From Thinopyrum elongatum (lineage: Eukaryota > Streptophyta > Magnoliopsida > Poales > Poaceae): a stretch of DNA of 64,000 bases. The notes beneath the pieces were generated by a model that searched no databases, was not told where the DNA came from, and saw only the letters and a program-made list of their open reading frames with translations. Shown one piece after another: positions 23,325-33,726 of this stretch (the stretch's first letter is position 1; the number at the start of each line of letters is the position of its first letter). Made by a program: the position numbers and the translations under genes. The DNA lies in contig CM022297.1 of the NCBI GenBank assembly GCA_011799875.1, forward strand, positions 367,517,105-367,581,104. The letters are read 5' to 3'.

Positions 23325-24556
23325 CGAGGTCATCCTGATGATGTTCAAAGGCTGCGTCTCCGGCGAGGTCATCCGTATTATTTACGGTGTCGTTCTCCAC
23401 AGATTCCACGTTGCTTGCATGGCTTCGACGTGGCTTTGATCGACGACGCTGTTTTCGGTGTTTGGGCGGCTCATCTCTGGGCTTGCCTCTGTCCTGATTG
23501 GGGGTGCCATCGCCGTCCTTGGGGGTGTCCACCATGTAAATGTCGTTGGTGGAAGTGGCCGACCAGCGGCCGATAACCGGGGGGGGGGGGCAACATCGGC
23601 ACTGGCCGTGGCTCCGTCCCCCTCGTCCATGTATTCGGTATTCTTCGAATTGTAGTATAGCATATCAGTTAAATCATCGATAGTGGCTACCAAGTTGGTG
23701 GTGGGTGGGACGCAAAATTCCCTATAGTATGCCTCGACGAGTTGACGATCGTGAGCGGGGAAGAGATCCTCCTGGATAGTCATTTTCTAAATTTGGTCCA
23801 ACACCTCGTTTATCATAGCGAGGGTCGCCGAACTCGAGGGCTCTAGGCCAGATTCCGTTGCAACGGGGGCAGTCAATGCCCTAACCAGTCCTTGATTTCC
23901 ACAGGCCGAACTAAGCTCGGGGTGCGGGACCGGATCCTCGAAGGAGTCCGGAGAGTCATCAGAAGTCGAGGACAGATTTTGATCCTTGCGTGTGGATTCC
24001 ACGCCGGGGCTTGAGATCGAGTTGCTTTGGGCCGGGAGTAATTTCTGGCCATTGGCCGCCACTTCGTCGTGGGAGTTCACGGCTGGGTGAGCATTGGGAG
24101 GAACGGTTCGGCCGAGATAGATTCCTGGCTTCTGCCTCCTGATCCTGCCTCGAAGGTTGTGGACAAATCTTCCGTGGACATGATGGGTTCGGGTGAAGGT
24201 GGAGTCTGGCCGCCGCTCGAAGCGGAGCTCTCCTGGCTCGAAGCTGCTGGGACCGATCCATAGATCAGATTGGAGGGAGATTTCGGGGCGGGCACGGCGA
24301 GGCCTGCATGGGTGTGGGAAGGGGTAGTGAATCCGGCGAAGACCAGATCGCCCCGTGAGTCCGCCACGTATTCCAGCTTGCCGAATCGAATTCGGTGTTC
24401 GGGGGCGAAGTTGTCGATTTGATCCAGACGACTAGTCGGGTCGGCGTGCAGGACAATGCTGCCGAACGCGAAGAGTTGACCGAGGACGAAGAAGTCCCCG
24501 GATCCGTTGTCTTCACCTATGATCAGGCAAGCCATCGATCCTTTGGGCGACCCCAT
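23325..24556 (-). pseudogene. gag: B1 gag, N-terminal part, broken
   Basis: Minus-strand open segments 24556-24077, 24080-23787, 23783-23382 and 23535-23317 lie in sequence between the primer site and the B1a insertion, in shifting frames. They are rich in S, P, E and D (low complexity) and contain a more ordered part with ...LVEAYYREFCVPPTTN...IDDLTDMLYYNSKNTEYMDEGD, followed by a basic stretch (KHRKQRRRSKPRRSH). The changes of frame and a G12 run (23579-23590) suggest indels. The segment continues beyond the nested element at 15802. N-terminal gag of Tat-like elements is poorly conserved, so the first ~160 codons may instead be leader. Confidence 0.6.
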
Positions 24557-24563
24557 AGCGGAA

Positions 24564-24581
24564 CTCTCAATGAAAGCACCA
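24564..24581 (-). other. B1 candidate primer-binding site
   Basis: On the minus strand, one base after the LTR end, the sequence is TGGTGCTTTCATTGAGAG. It starts with the TGG expected from a tRNA CCA end. I could not assign the tRNA. Confidence 0.5.
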
Positions 24582-24582
24582 A

Positions 24583-25033
24583 TGTCGGTGTCAAAACTGG
24601 CAGACCTCGGGGTAGGGGGTCCCGAGCTGTGGATCTAGGATCGATGGGTAACAAGGGACAACAAACACAATGTTTACCCAAGTTCAGGCCCTCTCGAAGA
24701 GGTAAAACCCTACGTCATGCTTGATTGTATTGAATGTATACCGTGGTTTACAGAGTAGATCTACCTCGAGATCAGCATGAGCTAAACCCTAAGGCTATGA
24801 GGTGATGAATGTAGCCCTTCCCTAATGACTACAACCCTCGGTTTATATAGACACCGATAGGGCTAGGGTTACCGAAGATAGATTACAACAAGGGTTTCAA
24901 GAGATCATGCGCCTTCTTGACTTGGAGGGCACACCACGGCTTCATTGATCTCCCGTCATTATACGGCTCCACCAGTCCGGCCCATGTACAATGGGCCATC
25001 GCCCCGAGGACCCCTTAGTCCATGACTCCCTCA
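24583..25033 (-). repeat. B1 LTR (5' LTR on the minus strand)
   Basis: 451 bp, TGTCGGTGTC...CTCCCTCA on the plus strand; pairs with 7983-8432. Confidence 0.93.
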
Positions 25034-25038
25034 GGATC
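25034..25038. repeat. Right TSD (GGATC) of element B1
   Basis: Perfect repeat of 7978-7982; Angela RT coding sequence resumes directly after it. Confidence 0.95.
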
Positions 25039-26260
25039 CATGTATGAGAACAAAGTGTGGACTTTGGTGGACTTGCCCGATGATCGGCAAGCCATAGAAA
25101 ATAAATGGATCTTCAAGAAGAAGACTGACGCCGATGGTAATGTTATTGTCTACAAAGCTCGACTTGTCGCGAAAGGTTTTCGACAAGTTCAAGGAGTTGA
25201 CTACGACGAGACTTTCTCACCCGTAGCGATGCTTAAGTCTGTCCGAATCATGTTAGCAATTGCCGCATTTTATGATTATGAAATCTGGCAAATGGACGTC
25301 AAAACTGCATTCCTTAATGGATTTCTTAAAGAAGAGTTGTATATGATGCAACCAGAAGGTTTTGTCGATCCTGAAGGTGCTAACAAAGTGTGCAAGCTCC
25401 AGCGATCCATCTATGGACTGGTGCAAGCATCTCGGAGTTGGAATATACGCTTTAATGAGATGATCAAAGCATATGTTTTTATACAGACTTACGGTGAAGC
25501 CTGTATTTACAAGAAAGTGAGTGGGAGCTCTGTAGCATTTCTGATATTATATGTGGATGACATATTGTTGATTGGAAATGATATAGAATTTCTGGATAGC
25601 ATAAAAGGATACTTGAATAAGAATTTTTCAATGGAAGACCTCGGTGAAGCTGCTTATATATTGGGCATCAAGATCTATAGAGATAGATCGAGACGCTTAA
25701 TAGGACTTTCACAAAGCACATACCTTGATAAAGTTTTGAAGAAGTTCAAAATGGATCAGTCAAAGAAAGGGTTCTTGCCTGTGTTACAAGGTGTGAAATT
25801 GAGTCAGACTCAAATCCCGACCACTGCAGAAGATAGAGAGAGAATGAAAGTCATTCCCTATGCCTCAGCATAGGTTCTATCATGTATGCCATGTTGTGTA
25901 CCAGACCTATTGTGTGCCTTCCCATGAGTTTGGCAAGGGGGTACAATGGTGATCCAGGAGTAGATCGCTGGACAGCGGTCAAAATTATCTTTAGTTACCT
26001 AAGAAGGACTAAGGAGATATTTCTCGGTTATGGAGGTGATAAAGAGTTTGTCGTAAAGGGTTACGTCGATGCAAGTTTTAACACCAATTCGGATGACTGT
26101 GAGTCTCGATCTGGATACATATTGAAAGTGGGAGCAATTAGCTAGAGTAGCTCCATACAGAGCATTGTAGACATAGAAATTTGCAAAATACATACGGATC
26201 TGAATGTGGAAGACCCGTTGCCTAAACTTCTCTCACAAGCAAAACATGATCACACCTTAG
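25039..26260 (+). pseudogene. rt: Angela #1 reverse transcriptase and RNase H, broken
   Basis: Open from the insertion scar to 25873 with a clear Copia RT (RVT_2): W-T-L-V-D-L-P near the start, NKWIFKKK, YKARLVAKGF, QMDVKTAFLNG, and the catalytic Y-V-D-D at 25550-25561. The stop at 25871-25873 fits a 1-bp deletion, since the next segment (from about 25882: MYAMLCTRPIVC...LARGYNGDPGVDRW...YLRRTKEIFLGYGG) continues the conserved RT-RNase H connection in a new frame. The RNase H core D-A-S-F follows, but after SGYILKVGAIS (26145) the rest of the domain is missing and only the extreme C-terminal end is left (DPLPKLLSQAKHD), so an internal deletion removed the catalytic remainder. RT would copy the RNA to cDNA; this copy is inactive. 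Confidence 0.87.
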
Positions 26261-26268
26261 TACTCTTT

Positions 26269-26380
26269 GGGTGTTAATCACATGGCGATGTGAACTAGAT
26301 TGTTGACTCTAGTAAACTCTTTGGGTGTTGATCACATGGCGATGTGAACTATGGGTGTTAATCACATGGCGATGTGAACT
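26269..26380 (+). repeat. Three tandem-like copies of a 28-bp motif before the Angela 3' LTR
   Basis: GGGTGTT(A/G)ATCACATGGCG plus ATGTGAACT occurs at 26269-26296, 26323-26350 and 26353-26380, with period 54 then 30. Copies 1 and 3 are followed by AGATT(G/A)TTGACTCTAGT. They lie between the pol end and the polypurine tract (AAGTGGGAGAC, 26400-26410). They look like a local duplication with a deletion in the middle unit. Confidence 0.85.
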
Positions 26381-26410
26381 AGATTATTGACTCTAGTGCA
26401 AGTGGGAGAC

Positions 26411-27018
26411 TAAAGGAAATATGCCCTAGAGGCAATAATAAAGTTGTTATTTTATATTTCCTTATTCATGATAAAGGTTTATTATTCATGCTAGAATTGT
26501 ATTGATCGGAAACTTAAATACATGTGTGAATACATAAACAAATACCGTGTCCCTAGTAAGCCTCTACTAGACTAGCTCGTTGATAAAAATGGTTAAGGTT
26601 TCCTAACCATAAACATGTGTTGTCATTTGATAACGGGATCACATCATTAGGAGAATGATGTGATGGACAAGACCCATCCGTTAGCTTGGCATATTGATCG
26701 TTCAGTTTATTGCTATTACATTCTTCATGTCAAATACATATTCCTTCGACTATGAGATTATGCAACTCCCGGATACCGGAGGAATACCTTGTGTGCTATC
26801 AAACGTCACAATGTAACTGGGTGATCATAAATATGCTCTACAGGTATCTTCGAAGGTGTTTGTTGAGTTGGCATAGATCGAGATTAAGATTTGTCACTCC
26901 GAGTATCGGAGAGGTATCTCTGGGCCCTCTCGGTAATACACATCATAAGCTTGCGAGCAAATGACTAAGGAGTTAGTTATGAGGTGATGTATTACGGAAC
27001 GAGTAAAGAGACTTGCCG
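26411..27018 (+). repeat. Angela #1 3' LTR, first part
   Basis: Begins T-AAAGGAAATATGCCC after the polypurine tract AAGTGGGAGAC. The terminal TG is damaged. It aligns with 53500-54110 of Angela #2. It is interrupted at 27018 by element B2 and resumes at 36788. Confidence 0.92.
27014..27018. repeat. Left TSD (TGCCG) of element B2
   Basis: TGCCG directly before TGTAACATCC is repeated at 36788-36792 directly after GCTACA. The uninterrupted site is visible at 54110-54120 in Angela #2 (ACTTGCCGGTAACG). Confidence 0.96.
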
Positions 27019-30000
27019 TGTAACATCCCAAAATTCTAAATTTTGGAATGCTATATTAAATAAATAGTTTTGATTGATTGTTTGATTGTGGTGTGGTTGC
27101 TTGTGTGAAATTGAGTGAAATTTGGAAACTTTTTGAAAGTTGAATGAGAGGGAATAAAATGACTTTCCCAAAACTTTCACCTTGCATTTATGATCTCCAT
27201 GAATTCATATTCATTTCATCACAAACCCTAGAGTGAAGATAACATGACTTCTTCTATTTTAAAAGGGGTTTTTGAAAAGATTTGAATTCCATTTGGAAAT
27301 ATTCCAAATTCGAAAACTTTATGCAACTCAATGATTTTCATGAGAGGAGATAAAATGACTTCTTCAAATTATATGAAATATGAGTTGGAAGTTTAAAACA
27401 ATCAAATTTAAAGTCCCTTTGAAATTATTTTCAATTTGGAGTTATTTGGTTTTTATTCAAATTATTTTTATCCAAAAATAAAATATATGGAAATTAGGGT
27501 AAAATGATTCCCTTCAATATAAAATTAGAGGGAAATAAATTTGAAATCATTTTGGTATTTTTAAAATGATTTTTATTAGGTTTTATTGCAGCAGTAGCAC
27601 TGTTTGCTTTATTTAAATTTTTGTGAAATTTATTTGCCGCTGAAAATATGTTCATCTTTTAGGAAATCTTTTTCTGAAAATTTTGATATATAATATGCCT
27701 ATGGAAATTTTTCTTATTTTCCGTTTACCTTTTTTTGTTTTTATTCTAAAAAAAAAAACTGTACGAGCGACCGACTGCTATCCTTCGCCAGCGTGCGCAA
27801 CATAGCTAGCAGGTCCGACTATATTATTTTTCCAGTTGTCCTTTAATTTATTTATTTTCTGTTAAAAAAAAAAACTCCGCGCACGCACACATGCGAGCAC
27901 ACGCGCAGGCCGGCCGAAGGCCCATGCGGCGTCGTTTCTTTTCTTTGTTTTTCCTATATCTTTCGTCTGCCTTTTGTTTACGTTTAGTCCCACATTGCCT
28001 AGCTTTTGACCTCTAAGCCTCCTTTCCATCTATAAATATAGACCCATAGAGCCTCCAAAAATCATCCGATTCGGGTTAAATCAATATATTTTGGTTTGAC
28101 TAGATTCACTAAATAAAAATATTTTTCTTCTCTCCGGCGGGACTTCTGAAAGTTGTCTTCTCTCTCAGAAGTCATCTTTTCTCTACCTTATAAAGGTATC
28201 TTTTTTCGTATTTTTTTATATACTCCCGTAGCTTATTATTTCTAGACTAGTACGGTAGAATAATTAGATTTATAAATTAGTCCTTGTATTTACATTTTAG
28301 GACTAGAATTCTTTTAGCCATAACTCTTTTTCTTCCGTAAAACAGCTTGGCCCTGATTTTTCAAATAGCCATAACTTTTTACTCGTTCATCCAAATTAGA
28401 CGAAACCAACGTCTACATTTTCGTCTTGACTCCACCTATCTAGTGAATCTATCCAATACACTTTTTGCAACTTTCAAATTTCGAAATTTGTTCTGATTCA
28501 TATTCAAACTTGTTTTGGCTATAACTTGAGTTTCGTAACTCCGATTTAATTGATTCTTTTTGCTAATTGAAGCTCTTGACCTAAACTTTCTGATAAGACC
28601 AAATCCACCCAATTTTGGTACTGTTAGAAATTGTTTTCTGTTGCAAGAGTTAATTGCTAGTTTTCGAAGTTTTTCGAGATCTTTTCTTCGATTCTTTTAA
28701 ATGAGTGCTTATGTATGCAATTGCTTGCTCACGTTAGATTGAACGGAGTGTGACGAGTAGAACTATCAGGAATTATGAGTGCGAAGGATCTTCATCAACA
28801 GTACAAGGCAAGTAACACATTGATCATACTTCTTCGTTACCCAGTTTTTATGCATTAGTTTCGACCCTCAAATATTGCATGATTAGGATGTGATTAACTT
28901 GTGGGTACTGGGAAGTAGATGATGAGGTAGAACCTATTGCCCTTTTATTATAAAACCCTTGGGAGTTACTTCCACGCTATGCTTATGTTGCCATGCTATG
29001 CTCGTAGACGTGGATTGGGTTTTGAGTGTATCCATGACAGATGTGAGATTTTTAATTAATGGTTCAACTTAAGGTGGCAACTTTAATACACATCTGGGTG
29101 GATTGCTTGTTTGGGCACCTGGGGATATACCAGTGTTGTCCTAGGAGATCCCGGGGATATACCGTGTGATCCTCCTACGGTCCGCCACCCAGGCTCAAAG
29201 GGATCATAAGATTATTCATGCTAGAAACTTCCGTGTGCAGCCACAAGCTATTATGGGCTCTAGCATAGTTGAGTATGTTTACATGACCTCTTTCAGTGGT
29301 AGGCTAGCAGATGTAGGGGAAAGTAGGTGTAACTGTCTACCCAGAGTAAAGAGTAAATGTTTCTGAAAGACTGTGTCTCGGTCATCCGTTTCTCAAACAC
29401 CATGTAGTGCGAGAAATCCAACGGAGGAGATCGAGTCTTGTGGGGAAAAGTGCACAAACCTCTGCAGAGTGTAAAAACTAATCACGATTAGCCGTGTCCC
29501 CGGTTATGGACATCTTGAGTATCTGGTTCTTGGATTTTCATATTGAATCCCATCACTCTAAATTAATTTGTTGGGATTAATGATTACTTTTAATTGGGAT
29601 TGAGAGGGGGTTTTACCTTCTCAATGTTTCAACCACCATGATAGTTAAATAAAATAAATTCCTTTGTTGTAGGAAAAAAAAATTAGCTTTTCGCAAAATC
29701 ATGTGAAGCCTAGAGCCTCCACCAGCCAAATATGCATATAGTGATAGCTATTATTCATCATTATCCTATGGTGTGAATTTGCCAGTACATTCAATGTACT
29801 GACCTACATGGCTGCAACGTCTCATGTTGCAGGAATTCTTACGACGAGTAAGTGATACGTTAGGGTTACGATTTCTACACTCAACTTTGCCGTTGGTGTT
29901 GATGGGAATCCACAACCTTGTTGTTACTTCCGCTATATGGATTGAGGTAATAGTATTTACGTTACTTTATACATGTGATTTACCTCTGTTATAAATCCTC

Positions 30001-30082
30001 GAGTACTATGTGTGTCAGCATACCGATCCAGGGATGACACTTAAGCACAGAGACTTTGATCCATTCGGGTCGGGTCGCTACA
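27019..30082 (+). repeat. B2 5' LTR
   Basis: TGTAACATCCC...GGTCGCTACA, 3,064 bp. Highly similar to 33727-36787 except for a divergent patch at about 29625-29810. No supported ORF; AT-rich first 1.8 kb. Confidence 0.95.
28031..28038 (+). promoter_or_regulatory. TATA box of the B2 5' LTR
   Basis: TATAAATA about 1.0 kb into the LTR, in sequence that follows CCTCCTTTCCATC. It is conserved at 34737-34744 in the 3' LTR and at 57847-57854 (minus) in F1. Probable U3/R core promoter. Confidence 0.6.
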
Positions 30083-30085
30083 AGA

Positions 30086-30098
30086 TGGTATCAGAGCA
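30086..30098 (+). other. B2 primer-binding site (initiator Met-tRNA type)
   Basis: TGGTATCAGAGCA three bases after the 5' LTR end, complementary to the 3' end of plant initiator Met-tRNA. The same site is at 62422-62434 (minus) in F1. Confidence 0.9.
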
Positions 30099-30729
30099 CA
30101 TGTTGACTGTAGGACGTGACCCTAGAAACTGGCCAGCCCATAGGAAAGATTTTTCTCTACAACTTTCTTTTCAAAAGGATCTCTTACCTCTCTTCTTTTC
30201 TAAGCTTTATCAAATTTCCTTTTAGTTAGACTATACCCCTTTGCCCTTTTGACCACTCGAAGGTTCAACTGATGAGACCAATCCAAGAAGTACAAGATAT
30301 CGGACAACTAAGACCACTTCGGAATGAAGAGGATTTTACCGTGCATTATAATAATGGAAACTACAACAGTTGAAGACTCCGAAGACTAGGAGAATTTGAA
30401 GTTTCTGAAGAATTTCCAGATTGGTATGACCTAGGAAGGCTACCCTTATGGAATTTGTCAGACTATTGAAGCTGTCAATACCCGAGATCAAGGTGTGTCG
30501 GAAAAAGACCGGAACATGGAGCGTTAAAACTCAAAGTTTTTGTCAAGAAAACCCTAAGGCAGGAGATATCAACTATGGAATGATAGCTCATGGCAATGAC
30601 AAGGGCAGAAACACTGCTATCCATGATGTTATCGCCCGCTTATGCTATTGTCGTCGTGCTGAGTTAAGCATGCATTTCGTCGGAAGGATTGGATGACAAA
30701 AGGGCTAATGGAGCATCTATCAGCAAAAG
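30099..30729 (+). other. B2 leader
   Basis: About 630 bp between the primer site and the coiled-coil ORF. An open frame of 82 codons (30448-30696) is kept with one amino-acid difference in F1 (62075-61827), but the DNA there is almost identical too, so conservation does not show that it is coding. Confidence 0.5.
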
Positions 30730-31100
30730 ATGAAGTTTAACCTTAGCTGGTGTATCGACAGGATCTGGATTATTACATCGAGAATTTTAAGATGGACCTT
30801 CAGGAAGCCGTATTTGACAAGGAAGCATTTCGTGAAGAACTCAGGACCCAGAAGCTGAAAGTAGCCAAGCTGGAGGAGAAAAACCTCGAGATACCAGAGA
30901 TTCGTCAGGAACTGAAGGACAGTAGGACCATGGTTCATTGCCAAGGATGTTGAAACCCAGAAGTTTGGAATGCAACTCTAGAATATTAAAGGACGTCACG
31001 AGAGACTTCGCGTCAACAGAGATGATTTGGCAAAAGAACTTGAGAAGGTCAAGCACGATCGGAAGAAGCCCATCGGAGACATGAACAAGACTTGAAGAGT
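30730..31100 (+). pseudogene. B2 small coiled-coil ORF, frameshifted
   Basis: The clear segment is 30750-30953 (M-Y-R-Q-D-L-D-Y-Y-I-E-N-F...), with heptad-like charged residues (EAFREELRTQKLKVAKLEEKN) that predict a coiled coil. After HCQGC and a stop, a second frame continues as ETQKFG..., with further charged residues RVNRDDLAKELEKVKHDRKK to about 31070, so one indel near 30930-30945 plus a stop break it. F1 carries the same ORF at 61773-61570 (minus). It sits between leader and gag. No homologous domain recognised; it may be the N-terminal part of a former gag polyprotein. Confidence 0.5.
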
Positions 31101-31312
31101 TTGGCGACTTTGAAGATTTATTGACCTTTAGAAGACCAAACCCCTGTTATACCTACGTTAGATGCGACGATTGTGAGCTGTCATTTGTTTGATGTTTTTT
31201 TCGACAGCCACAAAATAAAATTTGCCTCTTCAAATCTATTGTTTGTATTGTGTGTATCCCTCTCTATCTCTCTTGTCTCACCCCAAAAAGAAACCCTTGG
31301 AACCAATAGAGG

Positions 31313-32287
31313 ATGAATGGAGATGAACTCATATTTTATGGACCGATGACTCAATTGGAGACGGACCGATGGATTCAAAACATGGAAGATCACATGAAGA
31401 ATAACACTATAGCCGGAAAGGATATGACCCAGCATGCTCTTTAGTGCTTTGAAAGAGGTGCTGCTACTTGGTGGAGGATGTACCAAACCATCAATGGATG
31501 GCAAAGAGTAACCACTTGGAAAGAATTTAAGATGACTCTGCTAAAGTCTCGGCTTGTGTCCCAGAAGTTGAAGCCTTATGGAAATGATATGAAGAAACCT
31601 TGTGCATGCAAGTTCTGTGGAGAAATAGGACACAACCATAAAGAACACAAGGATGAATGCCCTCATTGTGAAGAGAGTCACCCAGCTGAAGAAAGCCCAA
31701 CTAGGCAGATTACTTGTTTCTTGTGTGAAGGGACTACCCACTACCCTGCTCAGTGTCACATTTACCCCATAGTACAAAGAACCATCCAGCAGAAGAAAGA
31801 AGAAATGAAAGGAGCCCTCATGGAAATTTTAGAAGAACCTGTGATGAAGGAAGAGGTGGAGGACACACCCGAAGAAGACCCAATTAAACTCTGCACCAAG
31901 TCATGCTATTCATGTGGAGAAGAAGGACACATCTCCCAGAATTGTCTGAAGGGGGATCTAGTAGCATTTCCGACAGTAGAAGTAGAGTATGACCCACAGG
32001 AAATAGAAGCCCTGTTTGGAACGGAAAAGTCCAGGAAGAGAAATAGATTGGATTCCAAGAACAACCAAATTTCTACAAAGAAGGACCTGAGTCATATCAT
32101 ATGTTTTAGGTGCAAAGATTCAGGACACTACTTTAGCGAATGCCCAAAAAGGAAGCCGAGGACCCAAGGAGGCTATGTAATCACTAGGAAACCACGAGAC
32201 TTGTCAGAAGTAATATGTTTCTGCTGTAATGAAGCATGTCACTTTGCCAGAGATTGTCCCAATGAGAAGGAGACTTGTGCTAAATAG
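31313..32287 (+). pseudogene. gag: B2 gag with multiple zinc knuckles, one in-frame stop
   Basis: ATG at 31313 (M-N-G-D-E-L...) gives 324 codons ending at TAG 32287, interrupted only by a TAG at 31442-31444; F1 has CAG there. The N-terminal part has the gag-like segment ETDRWIQNMEDHM...CFERGAATWWRMYQT...TWKEFK, typical of the Gypsy capsid region. It is followed by an atypical Cys/His pair (CKFCGEIGH...CPHCEESH) and four standard CX2CX4HX4C knuckles near residues 135, 199, 264 and 302 (CFLC.., CYSC.., CFRC.., CFCC..). Acidic linkers separate the knuckles. Four or more knuckles is many for a gag, where one or two is usual. It would package RNA; the stop makes this copy inactive. No protease follows. 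Confidence 0.8.
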
Positions 32288-33713
32288 TTGTGTCAAAAAA
32301 AGAAATATAGTAGTAGTAGTGGGAACAATTCTTTTTGAGGTATTGAGTTGAGGCCTGTAATGGAAATGCAGGAGATTGTAAAAATTTGAGAATCAATAAA
32401 GTTAGCATTATTGTTGGTACTGATTTGGATTTTATGAGTTGTTACTCTATGAAGAAAGATTTTGACCATTTTCGAGGATATGAGAAATATGGTCTATGGA
32501 TGAATTTGTGCAGTTCAAGGGTGGTAGTACCCTGTGAGGACACTTGACCTCTGGAAAAGATAATGATATTCCATGGAGTGGACTTCGGACAAAATAAGTA
32601 CGAGTTTTGTCTCGATAGGTGGGATATCCCAAGAATATGAAGGGATGAAGTGCTATTGGATATAAAGGAGGTATAATGTTGGTAATATGGAGCAATTGTA
32701 ACTCCATGATGAGTCTGAGTAATCACGTCTTAGTACCAATAGAAGGAGGGGAGACAGTATAATTGGATGGATTTAAGAATGCTGGGAAGCTCAAGGTTGG
32801 AATAAGGATCCGTTGCCCCGATGTTGAGCTCAAGGTTGCAAGTGATGAGATGGGCCATAACCCACAGGCCCCAGGACCTGCCAAGAAGCAAGCACATTCT
32901 TGCTGAAGGAAAAACCCTGGAAGAGGATATGCCTTTATCAATAGACGATCTTATAGGAGTTACGCAAAACCTGAGAGCTGTGAAGGAACGATAGATTGTT
33001 TGTCTGGCTTGCAGAATCAATGGATTATCCGAACTTGGTTCGTCGACAAGAGAAATTCTGCAATGCTTGTGAGGATGACCAAGTGTTAGAATGCGAGATT
33101 TGCTAAACCGTATACAAGGTAATGATTTGGGTGCGGGATGGATTGATCACCATACCGACTTACTCTTATTATTCGCCTTGCTATATGGGATGGTAAATCT
33201 GAGTGACTTACCCATAGTAGAGCGACGACGATCAAAACCTTGTTTAAACCATAGAATGGTGTGACAATTTTTCCCCTTGTACACGGCAGTTGTTGCCAAC
33301 CGTAGGTTATGCGGTGAGGTTCAACCCAGACCCATTTCCTGCAGGAGAAACCATAAATTGTTGACCACCATGAGATATTGATAGTTGTTTAGTATTGGCG
33401 CCAGACCTGTCAGCTAAGAAGACACTGTCTCGGAAGAACCTTAATTACCATGATGCAAGGACACAAGAATTGAAAAAGAAAAGGTTATGCCACTACCGGA
33501 AGATCGCAGAGAAGGAATTATCCTGAAGATCTGAGAAGATCGACACTGTCAACAATAAAGATGGAGTACATGAGTTTTGATGGAACCATAACCATGCTTC
33601 TAAGGGTGGTAGCACCCCAGACCTTCATGACAATCGATGGATTTTGAGGAGACCCCCGACCCTAACCTATTTCTTGCTAGCCTCTCCGAATCTCGAGGAC
33701 GAGATTCATTTTA
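32288..33713 (+). other. B2 3' internal region
   Basis: About 1.4 kb where pol would be expected. I see no catalytic motif on either strand. Minus-strand open frames of 60-100 codons recur in F1 because the DNA is similar; I treat them as chance. Confidence 0.6.
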
Positions 33714-33726
33714 AGGGTGGTAGGTT
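33714..33726 (+). other. B2 polypurine tract
   Basis: AAGGGTGGTAGGT directly before the 3' LTR start TGTAACATCCC. Confidence 0.7.

Larger units (their letters stand above)
7983..25033 (-). mobile_element. B1: Tat/Grande-like Gypsy element with an opposite-strand gene, pol missing
   Basis: 17,051 bp with TG...CA termini, a perfect GGATC TSD and LTRs of 450 and 451 bp. Read on the minus strand the order is: LTR (25033-24583), primer site, gag (24556 down to 23325, then 15802 down), protease (to 13573), a stretch without recognisable RT, RNase H or integrase, then a convergent plus-strand gene (9009-12224), polypurine tract (8433 side) and second LTR (8432-7983). Extra genes between pol and the 3' LTR, including antisense ones, are known for the Tat lineage (Grande, Retand and relatives). 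An Athila-like element (15803-23319) is inserted in gag. Without it, B1 is about 9.5 kb. Lineage placement is inference from gag style, DGGSS protease and the extra ORF. Confidence 0.85.

Noticed and set aside
23579..23590. G12 run as a regulatory G-quadruplex
   Set aside because: A single homopolymer within decayed gag, equally well explained by slippage or sequencing error.
7983..25033. CACTA or other DNA transposon, because of the size and host-like gene
   Set aside because: TG...CA ends, paired LTRs, 5-bp TSD and gag/protease show an LTR retrotransposon; there are no CACTA termini or 3-bp TSD.
26269..26380. Possible CRISPR-like array
   Set aside because: Only three units with irregular spacing, next to a retrotransposon LTR in plant DNA.
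30086..30098. tRNA gene suggested by TGGTATCAGAGCA
   Set aside because: It is only the primer-binding complement of a tRNA 3' end; there is no cloverleaf around it.
32442..33020. Minus-strand open frames in B2 that recur on the plus strand of F1
   Set aside because: The two copies are similar at DNA level, so recurrence is expected; they run against the element and show no domain.
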